DNA of 64,000 bases from Ardenticatenaceae bacterium (GTDB taxonomy: Bacteria > Chloroflexota > Anaerolineae > Promineifilales > Promineifilaceae), in contig JACKBS010000021.1 in the NCBI GenBank assembly GCA_020634435.1, forward strand, positions 1 to 64,000. Direction: 5' to 3'. Made by a program: the position numbers and the translations under genes. Shown here in pieces: positions 41,493 to 50,187 of the stretch (its first letter is position 1; each line of letters starts with the position of its first letter). Under the pieces are notes generated by a model, which did no database searches, had not been told where the DNA came from, and was given only the letters and a program-made list of their open reading frames with translations.

Positions 41493-43151
41493 TTATTTTC
41501 TGGCGCGTAACAACGTAAAAAAGATGGCGCTGAGAACTGCCGTTACGCCAACGGCCGTACCCACCTTCTTCACCTTCGGTTTCACTTCTTTTTCTTCCAA
41601 CAACTCTACAACAGGCTTCAACTTCTGTTTAGGCGTGGTGCCAAACACCAGGTGAATGATTCCCGAACCCAAGCGGTAATTCCCCGGCTGGCGGAGAACG
41701 GTAGCAATATCAAACGGCAGCGGCGGATTACCCACCACAAACGCCCGCGTCTGAGTAAATTGCAGTAAATCCTTCTTGCCGTGCGTGCGTCCAATGCCGG
41801 ATTCCTTTACACCACCAAACGGCAAGCGCGGAATGGCAAAATGGGACATCGTGTCGTTGATGTTTACTGAGCCAACGTACAGCTGGTGCGCCACACGCTC
41901 TGCTCGCGTCAAATCCTGGCTCCACACCGAGGCGCTCAATCCCAAATTGGAATCATTGGCCAGCTGAATCGCGTGGGCCTCGTTATCCACCATCATGATG
42001 GGCACCACCGGGCCAAACGTTTCTTCACGCATGAGCTTCATACTGTGATCCACGTTCACCATCACGGTTGGCTCCATATACATGCCTTCCCGCTTGCCGC
42101 CGTGAATGATCTGCGCACCTTTGGCCAGCGCATCCTTCACATGGTCCTCAATAATGTCCACCTGCCGCTGAAACGTCAGCGGGCCAAGATCGTTGGGGTT
42201 GTCGATGTCTGGGCTGTAGCCTTGCTTGAGCTGGCGCGTTTCCTCTAGAAATGCTTCCAGAAAGCGATCATAGACGGACTCAACCACGTAGATGCGCTCG
42301 ACGGCCATGCAGGTCTGCCCCGTGTTGTAAAATGCGCCCCAGGCTCCCCAACGAGCGGCCGCTTCAATGTCTGCATCTTCCAAAACGATCATGGGGTCTT
42401 TGCCGCCCAACTCACACACCACCGGCGTCATATTTTCGGCAGCGGCCTTCATCACCAGCCGCCCAGTTTTTGTGGACCCGGTGAGGAAAATGAAATCGGG
42501 TTTGGACTGGACTAATGCGGAACCGGCACGGCCGTCTCCATGCAAAAAGCGCACAAAGGGGGTCAGCTCAGGAATTTTCTGGAACAACTTCTCAATCATC
42601 ACGCCCGTAGCGGCGGTCACTTCGGACGGTTTCACCATTACCGTGTTGCCTGCCAGCAGTGCCGAGACGATGGGCGGCACAATCAGCACCAGCGGGTAAT
42701 TCCACGGCCCAATGATGCCCACCACCCCGTGCGGATGCTGCTCCACATAGCAGCGCTTAAAGATTTGCAGGCCGGGCGATACCCGCTTGCGGCGCAGCCA
42801 ATGCGGCGCACGGTTGCAGTACTGGTTAATCAAATCAACGCTCATGAACAGTTCGGCCATCGCATCCTGACGGCTTTTGCCGTTGTCCTGGTTCATTACG
42901 GCCGTAATTTCATCCATCTCGTCAATAATGAGCGCTTGCAGCTTGCGCACCAGGCGCACCCGCTCTTTTACAGGTTTGGCCGCCCACGTCTGCGCCGCTA
43001 CAGACATTTCGCGCCGCACATTTTTCACCTCGGCTTCTGTGGTCATGATCACCGAGCCAAACTGCTCACCCGTGGCTGGATTGACAAACGGCAGCAGCTC
43101 TGCTTTGCCGTTCAGCGGTTGCCCTTTTATGATGCTAGTTGCTGTCCCCAT
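41493..43151 (-). CDS. Aldehyde dehydrogenase with C-terminal membrane anchor
   Basis: A 552-residue NAD(P)-dependent aldehyde dehydrogenase. The catalytic Cys lies in 'YNTGQTCMAVERIYV' and the general-base Glu in 'VCELGGKDPM'; 'FLTGSTKTGR' is the cofactor loop and 'GPWNYPLVLIVPP' a family signature. After the catalytic domain there is a basic linker and a hydrophobic segment, 'AVGVTAVLSAIFFTLLRARK', so it is tail-anchored like fatty aldehyde dehydrogenases. The start at 43151 has AGAGGAG upstream. It follows a GMC oxidoreductase with the same kind of tail; together they could oxidise a lipophilic alcohol to the acid at the membrane. Confidence 0.9.
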   Translation of the reverse strand: MGTATSIIKGQPLNGKAELLPFVNPATGEQFGSVIMTTEAEVKNVRREMSVAAQTWAAKPVKERVRLVRKLQALIIDEMDEITAVMNQDNGKSRQDAMAELFMSVDLINQYCNRAPHWLRRKRVSPGLQIFKRCYVEQHPHGVVGIIGPWNYPLVLIVPPIVSALLAGNTVMVKPSEVTAATGVMIEKLFQKIPELTPFVRFLHGDGRAGSALVQSKPDFIFLTGSTKTGRLVMKAAAENMTPVVCELGGKDPMIVLEDADIEAAARWGAWGAFYNTGQTCMAVERIYVVESVYDRFLEAFLEETRQLKQGYSPDIDNPNDLGPLTFQRQVDIIEDHVKDALAKGAQIIHGGKREGMYMEPTVMVNVDHSMKLMREETFGPVVPIMMVDNEAHAIQLANDSNLGLSASVWSQDLTRAERVAHQLYVGSVNINDTMSHFAIPRLPFGGVKESGIGRTHGKKDLLQFTQTRAFVVGNPPLPFDIATVLRQPGNYRLGSGIIHLVFGTTPKQKLKPVVELLEEKEVKPKVKKVGTAVGVTAVLSAIFFTLLRARK

Positions 43152-43231
43152 GTTTTGTGCTCCTCTTTCGTTTACTACAAAAAACCACAAACTGTTTGCC
43201 GCTGTGCTGGTTTTTTGCAATGCTCACCTTG

Positions 43232-45007
43232 TTAGCGTTTTTTCCATAGACCAAATAGTAACATGCCACCTAAAGCCGCTAAGCCCGCCCAGGCCAGCAC
43301 CCGTTGACGACGGCCGTTTTCCGTTTCAGGTTGCGGCAGATTGGCGGGTCTGCTTAACGGCCGTACCGATTTGGCTTCAGCCGCAGGTGGCACCAGACTC
43401 ATCGCCCGCTCAGTCATCGCCGTGATGGTCAGGCTGGGGTTCACGCCCAGGTTGGTGGGAATCACCGAACCATCGGCCACGTACAGGCCGGGATAGTTAA
43501 AAACCTCGTGCTTCGCATCAATGACGCCCCGCGAAGCATCTGCGCCAATGCCGCAGCCACCCAAAATGTGGGCCGTGGACGGCGTTTCCAGCAGCACTTC
43601 ATTCACAGTGGACTGCGGAATGCCGTTGATTTTCTCAGCAAAACGGTTTACCACAGAGCGCCCGGCATCCACCACGGCCGGAATGGGCAAACTATGATCG
43701 CGCTCACTCACCAGGCCGCGCCGGAACAGAGTAAAGGGGCTGCGCCCCCGCTTGAGCCGCATCCGGTTTTCGGCCGTCTGCATGATAAGCAAAATGGTGG
43801 AATCTCTGGCCCAGTCGGGCAAAAACCGGGCTTTGAGGAAGTCATACGGCCGTTTCAACCCCTCCACCATGAACCGGCCAAAACGCTGCCAACCGCCACC
43901 GCGCAGGCTTACCAGTGGCACTGCCAGGTTGCGCATCAATGAAGAACCGCGCGGGTAGCGCACCGGCTCCACACTGGTGATTTCATCAATCCAAAAGTGC
44001 GACGTAATGGCCACCCCTTTGGAATAATCCACTTCGCCTTCACGGGCCGTCACACCCATGAGGGCTTCACTGTTGCTGCGCACCATCCAGCCCAATCGTT
44101 GTGACAGCAACGGCAGCGTTTTGGCTTCGTCACGGCATTTCAGGAGTAAATTAACCGTTCCCAGCACCCCGGCCGATAAAATAACATGTCTGGCTTGCAC
44201 CGTGTGTTTGCGCTTAAACACCCAATCAGTGACCTTTTCGTATTCAATTTCGTACCGTGCTGCGCCTGGTTGTGGCCCGTACAACGGCCGTATTTCCAAT
44301 ACATTCGCCTCGGACCGCACCTCAGTGCCCCACTTTTCCGCAAAGTACAGGTAATTTTTGTCTAACGTGTTCTTGGCATTATGACGGCAGCCAACCATGC
44401 AGCCGCCACAGTGAATACAGCCCGTCCGGTCTGGGCCATCGCCACCAAAAAATGGATCCGGCACCGTTTCACCCGGATCGCCAAAGAAAATGGCCACTGG
44501 CGTTGGTTTAAATGTTTGCCCTTGGCCAATCTCGTTAGCAATTTCTTGCAAACGGTAATCGGCGGGCCAAAACAGCGGATTCTCACGCACGCCAAGCATC
44601 CGGTTGGCGGTACGGAAGTGCGGGGCCAGCTCTCGCTGCCAATCGGCCAGGTCGGCCCATTCACTCGCCTCGTAAAAACCATCCCCTGGTTCGATGTGGG
44701 TGCTGGCATACACCAGGCTACCTCCCCCCACCCCACTGCCGTTTAGGATCATCAGGTCGTCTAAAAAGTTAATGCCCATGATGCCAAAGCAGCGCAAAGC
44801 TGGCAGCCACAAATATTTAAAAACATTCCAGTTTGTCTTGGGAAAATCTTTAGCCTGATACCGCTTGCCACGTTCCAGAACCAGCACGCGGTATCCCTTC
44901 TCGGCCAGGCGCATCGCCGAAACGCTGCCGCCAAAACCAGACCCCACGATAATGAAGTCGTACACTGAATCAGCGGCTGTCGATTGGTCGGAGGTTATTT
45001 GATCCAT
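43232..45007 (-). CDS. GMC-type FAD oxidoreductase with C-terminal membrane anchor
   Basis: A 591-residue flavoprotein similar to cholesterol oxidase and long-chain alcohol oxidases. The FAD loop is 'IIVGSGFGGSVSAMRLAEKG' near residue 20, 'SGVGGGSLVYAST' follows, and the C-terminal 'ILGGCGIGADASRGVIDAKHE' and 'NLGVNPSLTITAMTERAM' close the FAD site. A Cys cluster, C-x2-C-x2-C-x3-C ('GCIHCGGCMVGC'), looks like an iron-sulfur motif. The tail 'AWAGLAALGGMLLFGLWKKR' is a membrane anchor. It is the first gene of a two-gene unit with the aldehyde dehydrogenase. Two operator-like repeats lie upstream. Confidence 0.88.
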   Translation of the reverse strand: MDQITSDQSTAADSVYDFIIVGSGFGGSVSAMRLAEKGYRVLVLERGKRYQAKDFPKTNWNVFKYLWLPALRCFGIMGINFLDDLMILNGSGVGGGSLVYASTHIEPGDGFYEASEWADLADWQRELAPHFRTANRMLGVRENPLFWPADYRLQEIANEIGQGQTFKPTPVAIFFGDPGETVPDPFFGGDGPDRTGCIHCGGCMVGCRHNAKNTLDKNYLYFAEKWGTEVRSEANVLEIRPLYGPQPGAARYEIEYEKVTDWVFKRKHTVQARHVILSAGVLGTVNLLLKCRDEAKTLPLLSQRLGWMVRSNSEALMGVTAREGEVDYSKGVAITSHFWIDEITSVEPVRYPRGSSLMRNLAVPLVSLRGGGWQRFGRFMVEGLKRPYDFLKARFLPDWARDSTILLIMQTAENRMRLKRGRSPFTLFRRGLVSERDHSLPIPAVVDAGRSVVNRFAEKINGIPQSTVNEVLLETPSTAHILGGCGIGADASRGVIDAKHEVFNYPGLYVADGSVIPTNLGVNPSLTITAMTERAMSLVPPAAEAKSVRPLSRPANLPQPETENGRRQRVLAWAGLAALGGMLLFGLWKKR

Positions 45008-45064
45008 TTTTAACTCGATTTGTTAGACGGCCGTACTCCCCAGCCACCTAAACACAAACCCGGC

Positions 45065-45107
45065 GTATAACACAATGCGTTACCAAATATAACACGGTGC
45101 GTTATAT
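45065..45107. promoter_or_regulatory. Twin palindromic operators upstream of the GMC oxidoreductase gene
   Basis: Two similar imperfect palindromes, GTATAACACAATGCGTTAC (45065-45083) and, shifted by 23 bp, a 21-bp site at 45087-45107 with core TATAACACGGTGCGTTATA. Half-sites ATAACRC / GCGTTAT and the AT-rich edges fit a TetR-like dimer site. They lie 58-100 bp upstream of the GMC gene, where its promoter should be; no TetR gene is adjacent. Confidence 0.6.
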
Positions 45108-45220
45108 TGTAAGCAATTTAGGCCACTTTGTACACCCTGATCAAGAAAACGGCCGTAAAATCAGCCAAATTAACCAACCTGACATTTGATTTATTCTCAC
45201 TCAGCTTGTCCTAAAAATCA

Positions 45221-45238
45221 TGTCAACCGCGGTTGACA
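45221..45238. promoter_or_regulatory. Candidate parS site 1
   Basis: The perfect 18-bp palindrome TGTCAACCGCGGTTGACA, 133 bp upstream of parA. Identical at 49523-49540 and with two changes at 48451-48468. See the finding on parS. Confidence 0.7.
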
Positions 45239-45243
45239 CTTCT

Positions 45244-45272
45244 TTGACGCACCAATGCCTTCGTGTTATTGT
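45244..45272 (+). promoter_or_regulatory. Likely parA promoter
   Basis: TTGACG (45244-45249), a 17-bp spacer, and TATTGT (45267-45272). It starts 6 bp after the candidate parS palindrome, so a bound ParB could repress it. Confidence 0.55.
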
Positions 45273-45370
45273 TTATCCGCAAAAGTAAGTGGCTTGTTGC
45301 TACTGTTTTTGCATAAGGCGAGTTTTACCAACTGGCCGCCAATCACCAGCCACCCAAACTAGGAGAAGCA

Positions 45371-46153
45371 ATGACCAAAATTATTGCCGTTGCGATGCAA
45401 AAAGGCGGCGTAGGCAAAACCACCACCGCCATCAATTTGGCCGCTGCCCTTGGCGAAATGGGATATCGTGTCCTGGCCGTTGACCTGGACCCCCAATGCA
45501 ATCTCACCCAACACGCCGGTTTTGACCCCGATAATCTCAGTCCAACCATCTACGACGCCTTCAAAGCGGAAATTGAAGGAGCTGAAAGCGATGTCCTGGG
45601 CTCTATTTACGAAACCGATGAAAAATTCCACCTGCTACCTGCGCAAGCTGAACTCAGCCTCATCGAGCTGGCGCTGATTAACACCCTTAGCCGGGAACGT
45701 GTCTTAACCACCATTCTTAGCGACGTGATGAACCAGTACGATTACATCCTGATCGATTGCAATCCTTCCCTGGGCTTGCTGGTGGTAAATGCGCTAACGG
45801 CCGCTTCCAGCGTCATCATTCCCATCCAAACCGAGTATCTGGCCGCTCGTGGCGCCCTCATGATCCTCTCCAGCATCGAAACCGTGCGACGCAAAAAGCT
45901 CAATCCAGAGCTCCGAATTGAAGGCATTCTGCTTACCATGGCCGACACCCGCACCACCCTCACCCGTGACATTCTCGCCGCCATCGACAACCAGTATGGC
46001 GACGGCATCCGCATCTTTGAACCTATCGTCAAGCGATCCGTGCGTTTTGCCGAAAGCGCGGTCGCCGGGCAAAGTATCATCGTCTACGACAGCAGCAGCC
46101 AAGGTGCGGATGCCTACCGCCAGATTGCCAAGCAAATTGTCAAGGGAGCGTAG
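45371..46153 (+). CDS. parA: Chromosome partitioning ATPase ParA/Soj
   Basis: A 260-residue deviant Walker ATPase that moves ParB-parS complexes over the nucleoid. The deviant Walker A is 'MQKGGVGKTTTAINLAAAL' with the signature Lys near residue 11; switch I is 'VDLDPQCNLTQHAG'; Walker B/switch II is 'YILIDCNPSLGLLVVNAL'. There is no N-terminal helix-turn-helix, so this is the chromosomal Soj type. RBS AGGAGAAGCA. parB follows after 1 bp, with a single ribosome binding site region (AAGGGAG) within the end of parA. Confidence 0.95.
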   Translation: MTKIIAVAMQKGGVGKTTTAINLAAALGEMGYRVLAVDLDPQCNLTQHAGFDPDNLSPTIYDAFKAEIEGAESDVLGSIYETDEKFHLLPAQAELSLIELALINTLSRERVLTTILSDVMNQYDYILIDCNPSLGLLVVNALTAASSVIIPIQTEYLAARGALMILSSIETVRRKKLNPELRIEGILLTMADTRTTLTRDILAAIDNQYGDGIRIFEPIVKRSVRFAESAVAGQSIIVYDSSSQGADAYRQIAKQIVKGA

Positions 46154-46154
46154 C

Positions 46155-47291
46155 ATGGGACGAAAAAAACGGGGCAAAATTAATCTTTCCCAGCCAAGTA
46201 AACCCCACGCCGGAGACCTGGAAAAGCTGTTCACCACCAAAGATGATGTAGAACAAGCTTCTGGATTGGTGCTCCTGGCGCTGCGCGTTGATGCCATTCA
46301 GCCAGACCCGTCTCAGCCGCGCCAAACCTTTCCCCAGGAAAGCCTGACCGAGTTGAGTGAAAGCATCCGGCAAGATGGCGTGATTCAACCCATTGAAGTG
46401 ACCGAAATTGCGCCCAACCGCTACCTGATTGTGCATGGCGAACGGCGTTGGCGTGCCGCGCAGCTGGCTGGCCTGGACACGATTCCGGCCGTTGTGCAGC
46501 GGCGTAATTACGACAACGTGACTCGCTTCGTACGGCAGTTGGTAGAAAACATCCAGCGCGAAGATTTGAACGACGTGGACCGGGCTGCTGGGCTGCTGCG
46601 ACTGCGTGACTTGATGCAGACGGAGCTGGATGCCGCCCAAGAAGAAGGTGTTTCCAGCGATGAACCATGGGGCACGAAGATTTCTTGGGCAAAGGTAGGG
46701 AAGCGGCTGGGCTATTCGCGCCAGCGCATTCACCAGCTGATCAAGCTGCTGGATTTGCCTGATGAAATCAAAGATGATGTGCGAGAAGGTGTGCTCAGTG
46801 AGCGCGACACACGCATCTATCAGGGGCTAAAGCCCTCACAGCAGCGGGCATTACACAAGGCGCGTCTGGCCGGTGACCTTTCTCCAGCCGAAGTAAAGGA
46901 TGTGGCGGCTTACCTGAAAGCCAACCCAGATAAAACTGTGTACCAGACCATTCGGGATTTGCAGGAGATGGCCGAAGCACTGGAACGGCCGTATGACCCC
47001 CTCCTCAGCCTGCCAGATGAACTTCCCGAAGAGGAAGACCTGCTAATTGATGGCAGCAGCAAATCTGCTCTCCTCCGCGAGATTGACACGCTGCCAGACC
47101 TGGCACCGGGCACGCTGCGCGTGGACAACATCACTCGCCTGGGCTACATCATGCAGCATCTTTCGCGCATTAAAGCCCAGGGTTTACCACCGGGGGAAAA
47201 GGCAGAAGTCTTGCGCCGCCTGAAAATTGTTCAGCAGCACGTCAATAGTTTGTTGGTTGCCATTGGGGAAAATAAAGGCACAACTGGATAA
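46155..47291 (+). CDS. parB: Chromosome partitioning protein ParB
   Basis: A 378-residue CTP-dependent DNA clamp that loads at parS. Motifs: 'LRVDAIQPDPSQPRQTF' (start of the ParB/Srx domain), the CTP-binding box 'IVHGERRWRAAQLAGL', 'ENIQREDLNDVDRAAGL', and the central helix-turn-helix 'SWAKVGKRLGYSRQRIHQLI'. At 378 residues it is longer than most chromosomal ParB (about 280-300); the extra length is an acidic and helical C-terminal part. ATG 46155 is chosen because the protein then opens with a basic tail (MGRKKRGK) and sits right after parA; the frame is open further upstream but overlaps parA. Confidence 0.94.
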   Translation: MGRKKRGKINLSQPSKPHAGDLEKLFTTKDDVEQASGLVLLALRVDAIQPDPSQPRQTFPQESLTELSESIRQDGVIQPIEVTEIAPNRYLIVHGERRWRAAQLAGLDTIPAVVQRRNYDNVTRFVRQLVENIQREDLNDVDRAAGLLRLRDLMQTELDAAQEEGVSSDEPWGTKISWAKVGKRLGYSRQRIHQLIKLLDLPDEIKDDVREGVLSERDTRIYQGLKPSQQRALHKARLAGDLSPAEVKDVAAYLKANPDKTVYQTIRDLQEMAEALERPYDPLLSLPDELPEEEDLLIDGSSKSALLREIDTLPDLAPGTLRVDNITRLGYIMQHLSRIKAQGLPPGEKAEVLRRLKIVQQHVNSLLVAIGENKGTTG

Positions 47292-47302
47292 TCCATCTAG
47301 CG

Positions 47303-48031
47303 TTATTCGGTGAGCTCCAGGTCTTCCGCGTCAACAGGGCATGGCACATGCTCGAAGCGATAGCCAACGCCGCGTTCGTTGTGAATATAGACCGGGTTGG
47401 CCGGATCAGTTTCCAGCTTTTTGCGTAGATGTCCTACAAAAATGCGCACGTAGTTCACATCGAACGTGTAGCTGCTGTCCCAGACCTTGGTGAACAACGC
47501 TTCGTGATCCACCACAGCAGGGGATTCCATCACCAGCGCGGTAAGCAGGGCAAACTCTTTTTTCGTCAGCTTTAGCAGCTCCCCATCTTTAATGACTTCT
47601 CGTTTCCGCACGTCAATCGACAGTGTTTCGTCCTCGTACAGCATACCATCCGAAGATTTAGCCGACCAGCGCAGAGCAGACCGAATGCGGGCAATCATCA
47701 CATGCTGACTGAACGGTTTGGTAACGTAATCATTGGCCCCCATTTCCAGCCCACGCACCATATCTTCTTCGGTGACATGCGCGGCCGTCAAAATGATGAT
47801 GGGTACGGCCGATTTTTCCCGAATTTGCTCACACATCTGCCAGCCATCCACAATGGGCATATTTAAATCCAGCACGATTAAATCTGGATTATGTTCTTGC
47901 ACCATCTTCAGCCCTATCAGACCATTTTCAGCGAGCAGCGGCTGGAAACCGTTGTTAAGTAGCAAATGCTTCATCACTAACAGCATTTCCCGACTATCAT
48001 CAACGACCAATATTTTTTCTTTGTTTGCCAT
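47303..48031 (-). CDS. Response regulator, OmpR/PhoB family
   Basis: A 242-residue regulator. The receiver has 'ILVVDDSREML', the phosphorylated Asp in 'LIVLDLNMPIVDGWQM' near residue 53, and Lys in 'YVTKPFSQ'. The winged-helix DNA-binding domain is 'LTKKEFALLTALVMESPAVV' and 'VNYVRIFVGHLRKKLETD', ending with 'HNERGVGYRFE'. RBS GGGAGACGG. It converges on parB with an 11-bp gap and has no kinase neighbour, so it is an orphan regulator. Confidence 0.92.
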   Translation of the reverse strand: MANKEKILVVDDSREMLLVMKHLLLNNGFQPLLAENGLIGLKMVQEHNPDLIVLDLNMPIVDGWQMCEQIREKSAVPIIILTAAHVTEEDMVRGLEMGANDYVTKPFSQHVMIARIRSALRWSAKSSDGMLYEDETLSIDVRKREVIKDGELLKLTKKEFALLTALVMESPAVVDHEALFTKVWDSSYTFDVNYVRIFVGHLRKKLETDPANPVYIHNERGVGYRFEHVPCPVDAEDLELTE

Positions 48032-48573
48032 TGTTCCGTCTCCCAGTCAACGGTGTGTCTTGTGAGCTGAATGTCTATTTTACAATAAGGAGCGCTTTTT
48101 TGTGAGGTGAGCAAACGGGACAAAAGTCCACCGGGGCATGGAGACGCCTAATTTTTTTCACGACAACTACCTGGGGATATCCTACAGGTGGCCAAGCAAG
48201 GAAAAGTTTCAACGATTTGTCATGCACAAACAGACCCGCAATACTCCCTATCGAAGCAGTAATATTATAAGGTTGCGCTATTTTGACCAAAAAATAATGA
48301 TTTTGTCACAATTTGTCTGTAAAAAAGGCGATAATCTTTGCCATACTCGCCAATGCCCGCATCTGACTCTGGACAGACCGTGAATTTTAGCGGGAAACTC
48401 ACTAAAAAAGAAGTGATTTGTGAAAATTTACCCGAAGCTATGGAGCCATGTGTCAACCCCGGTTGACGTTTCACGGGAAACATTTATGTAAACGGCCGTT
48501 TCTTCCATTGCCCTTTCGCTCGTTACGTCTTACGATTGTGGCCAAGGACCAACAGCTCAAGAAGAGGCATTTC
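48032..48573. other. 542-bp divergent intergenic region with a candidate parS
   Basis: Between the orphan response regulator (minus) and the aldo/keto reductase (plus). It holds the second parS-like palindrome at 48451-48468, one ACGGCCGT copy at 48492-48499 and AT-rich stretches near 48270-48320. I see no clear promoter pair and no convincing RNA gene. A 71-codon minus-strand open frame at 48075-48290 lacks coding character. Confidence 0.5.
48451..48468. promoter_or_regulatory. Candidate parS site 2
   Basis: TGTCAACCCCGGTTGACG, matching the perfect 18-mer at 16 of 18 positions (the centre and the last base differ). It is 3.2 kb from site 1 and 1.1 kb from site 3. Confidence 0.6.
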
Positions 48574-50094
48574 ATGCGCATTCCCGGCAAGGCAACGGCC
48601 GTTTCAACTCAATCCTATTTTCAGCAGCATTCCACTGTTGGCAGAACAGCTATACCGGGGTTAGGCTGGCAAATCAGCCAGGCGGGCTTTGGCGGTTATC
48701 GCGTTTCTGTAGGTGACAAAACCCACGAACAGTCACTGCGCCAGGCATTGCAGAGCGGCATCAACCTCATCGACACCAGCAGCAATTACGGCGATGGCGG
48801 TTCGGAGCGACTCATTGGGCGAGTGCTAGGTGAGCTGATCGACAGCGGCGAATTGAAGCGGGAGCAGGTGGTCGTTGTCTCCAAAGTGGGCTACTTGCAG
48901 GGGTTCAACTACACCCTGGCCCAGCAGCGCAAACAAGAGGGACGGCCGTTTCCCAACCTGGTGAAATATGCCGAAGGGCTCGACCACTGCCTTCACCCAG
49001 AATTCCTGGAGGACCAGTTGGAGCGCAGCCTGGAGCGGCTGAATCTGGCCACGCTAGACGTTTACCTGCTGCACAACCCGGAATATTACTTGAGCTGGGC
49101 CGAACGCCGCCCCATTCCCCTGGACGAAGCACGGCAAACCTACTACCAACGTATCCGGCTGGCCTTTGAATTTTTAGAGCAAGCCGTGTCCGACGGCCGT
49201 ATTCAAAGCTACGGTATCAGCTCCAACACCTTCCCTGAACCAGCGCGGAGCTACACATTCACCGACCTGAACCGCATCTGGCAAATTGCACAGGGAATCA
49301 GCCTCAACCACCATTTCCGTTGGGTACAGTTGCCGATGAACTTGCTAGAAACCGGGGCTGCCACCGAGGCAAACTTACCCGACAGGCAGACCGCACTCCA
49401 ATTTGCCCAAGACCATCAGCTAGCGGTGCTGGTAAACCGTCCGCTCAACGCCTTCCGGCAAGAATCGCTCATTCGCCTGGCCGACGTACTGCCGCCCAAC
49501 TACCCGGCCACACCAGAGGAGGTGTCAACCGCGGTTGACAGTTGCATCCAGCTGGAAAGCCAGTTTGCCAACGGGCATCTCGCCGGGCTGAAATTAGACG
49601 ACGAGACCAATCAACATCTGCTCGATTACCTGGCTGTGGGGCGAATGATGGAGGGGAATTGGGGCGGTTTTGGCACATTCCAAAACTGGCAAGATGTGAA
49701 AGCCCGGTTTATTCTGCCCCGCTCACAGACGGCCGTAGAATTCCTCTCCAATCGGCCAGATTTGCCTGCTGAGACGGCGTTGTGGCTCGATGCGTACGTT
49801 GAAGCGGCCAACATCCTTCTGGCCGCCCTGAGCGCGTTTTATCAGGAGCAAGCTGCCAAACGCATGACGCGCATCTGGGAAACGGCCGTTACCGCCGATC
49901 CCGAATGGCAGGCAAAAACATTGAGCCAGACGGCCGTACGCGCCTTGCGCAGCACAGCCGGAGTGAGCAGCGTGCTCGTTGGCATGCGCCAGCAGCGTTA
50001 TGTCCTGGACATTTTGGCGCAGCTTGAGCACCCGATTACCGTGAAAGAACGGACTGATTCGTGGCAGCAAATGAACGAACAAAGTAAGCAGTAA
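48574..50094 (+). CDS. Long aldo/keto reductase family protein
   Basis: A 506-residue member of the aldo/keto reductase superfamily, much longer than the usual 300-340. The core is visible: 'ALQSGINLIDTSSNYGDGGSERLIGRVL' with catalytic Asp and Tyr (D-T-S-x-N-Y-G), Lys in 'VVVSKVGYLQG', and 'LDVYLLHNPEYY' with His. The C-terminal 150 residues contain 'TAVRALRSTAGVSSVLVGMRQQRYV', the usual cofactor end, after an inserted helical region. The substrate is unknown. ATG 48574 has GAAGAGG upstream. Residues near 317-323 (V-S-T-A-V-D-S) are encoded by the third parS-like palindrome. Confidence 0.82.
   Translation: MRIPGKATAVSTQSYFQQHSTVGRTAIPGLGWQISQAGFGGYRVSVGDKTHEQSLRQALQSGINLIDTSSNYGDGGSERLIGRVLGELIDSGELKREQVVVVSKVGYLQGFNYTLAQQRKQEGRPFPNLVKYAEGLDHCLHPEFLEDQLERSLERLNLATLDVYLLHNPEYYLSWAERRPIPLDEARQTYYQRIRLAFEFLEQAVSDGRIQSYGISSNTFPEPARSYTFTDLNRIWQIAQGISLNHHFRWVQLPMNLLETGAATEANLPDRQTALQFAQDHQLAVLVNRPLNAFRQESLIRLADVLPPNYPATPEEVSTAVDSCIQLESQFANGHLAGLKLDDETNQHLLDYLAVGRMMEGNWGGFGTFQNWQDVKARFILPRSQTAVEFLSNRPDLPAETALWLDAYVEAANILLAALSAFYQEQAAKRMTRIWETAVTADPEWQAKTLSQTAVRALRSTAGVSSVLVGMRQQRYVLDILAQLEHPITVKERTDSWQQMNEQSKQ
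49523..49540. promoter_or_regulatory. Candidate parS site 3, inside the aldo/keto reductase gene
   Basis: The perfect 18-bp palindrome TGTCAACCGCGGTTGACA again, here in coding sequence. parS sites within genes near parB are common in other bacteria. Confidence 0.65.
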
Positions 50095-50187
50095 AAGTGA
50101 AAAGTACACAAGTTTGATTGCACTTCTTAACACTGTAACAAACAGAAATGACAGTGAGCAAGCAACAGAACACAAAAGGAGTTTACG

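Noticed and set aside
45918..46154. An N-terminal extension of ParB by 79 codons overlapping parA
   Set aside because: It reads the parA gene in another frame. ATG 46155 sits one base after the parA stop and gives the normal basic ParB N-terminus.
48080..48175. A possible cyclic-di-GMP-like riboswitch ('GCAAACGGGAC' followed by a CCGG segment)
   Set aside because: The conserved core and the second hairpin of GEMM riboswitches could not be matched, and no gene start lies suitably downstream on that strand.
48075..48290. A 71-codon open frame with two C-x2-C-like cysteines in the regulator/reductase gap
   Set aside because: No ribosome binding site, AT-rich random-like sequence, and it spans the region that should carry the response-regulator promoter.
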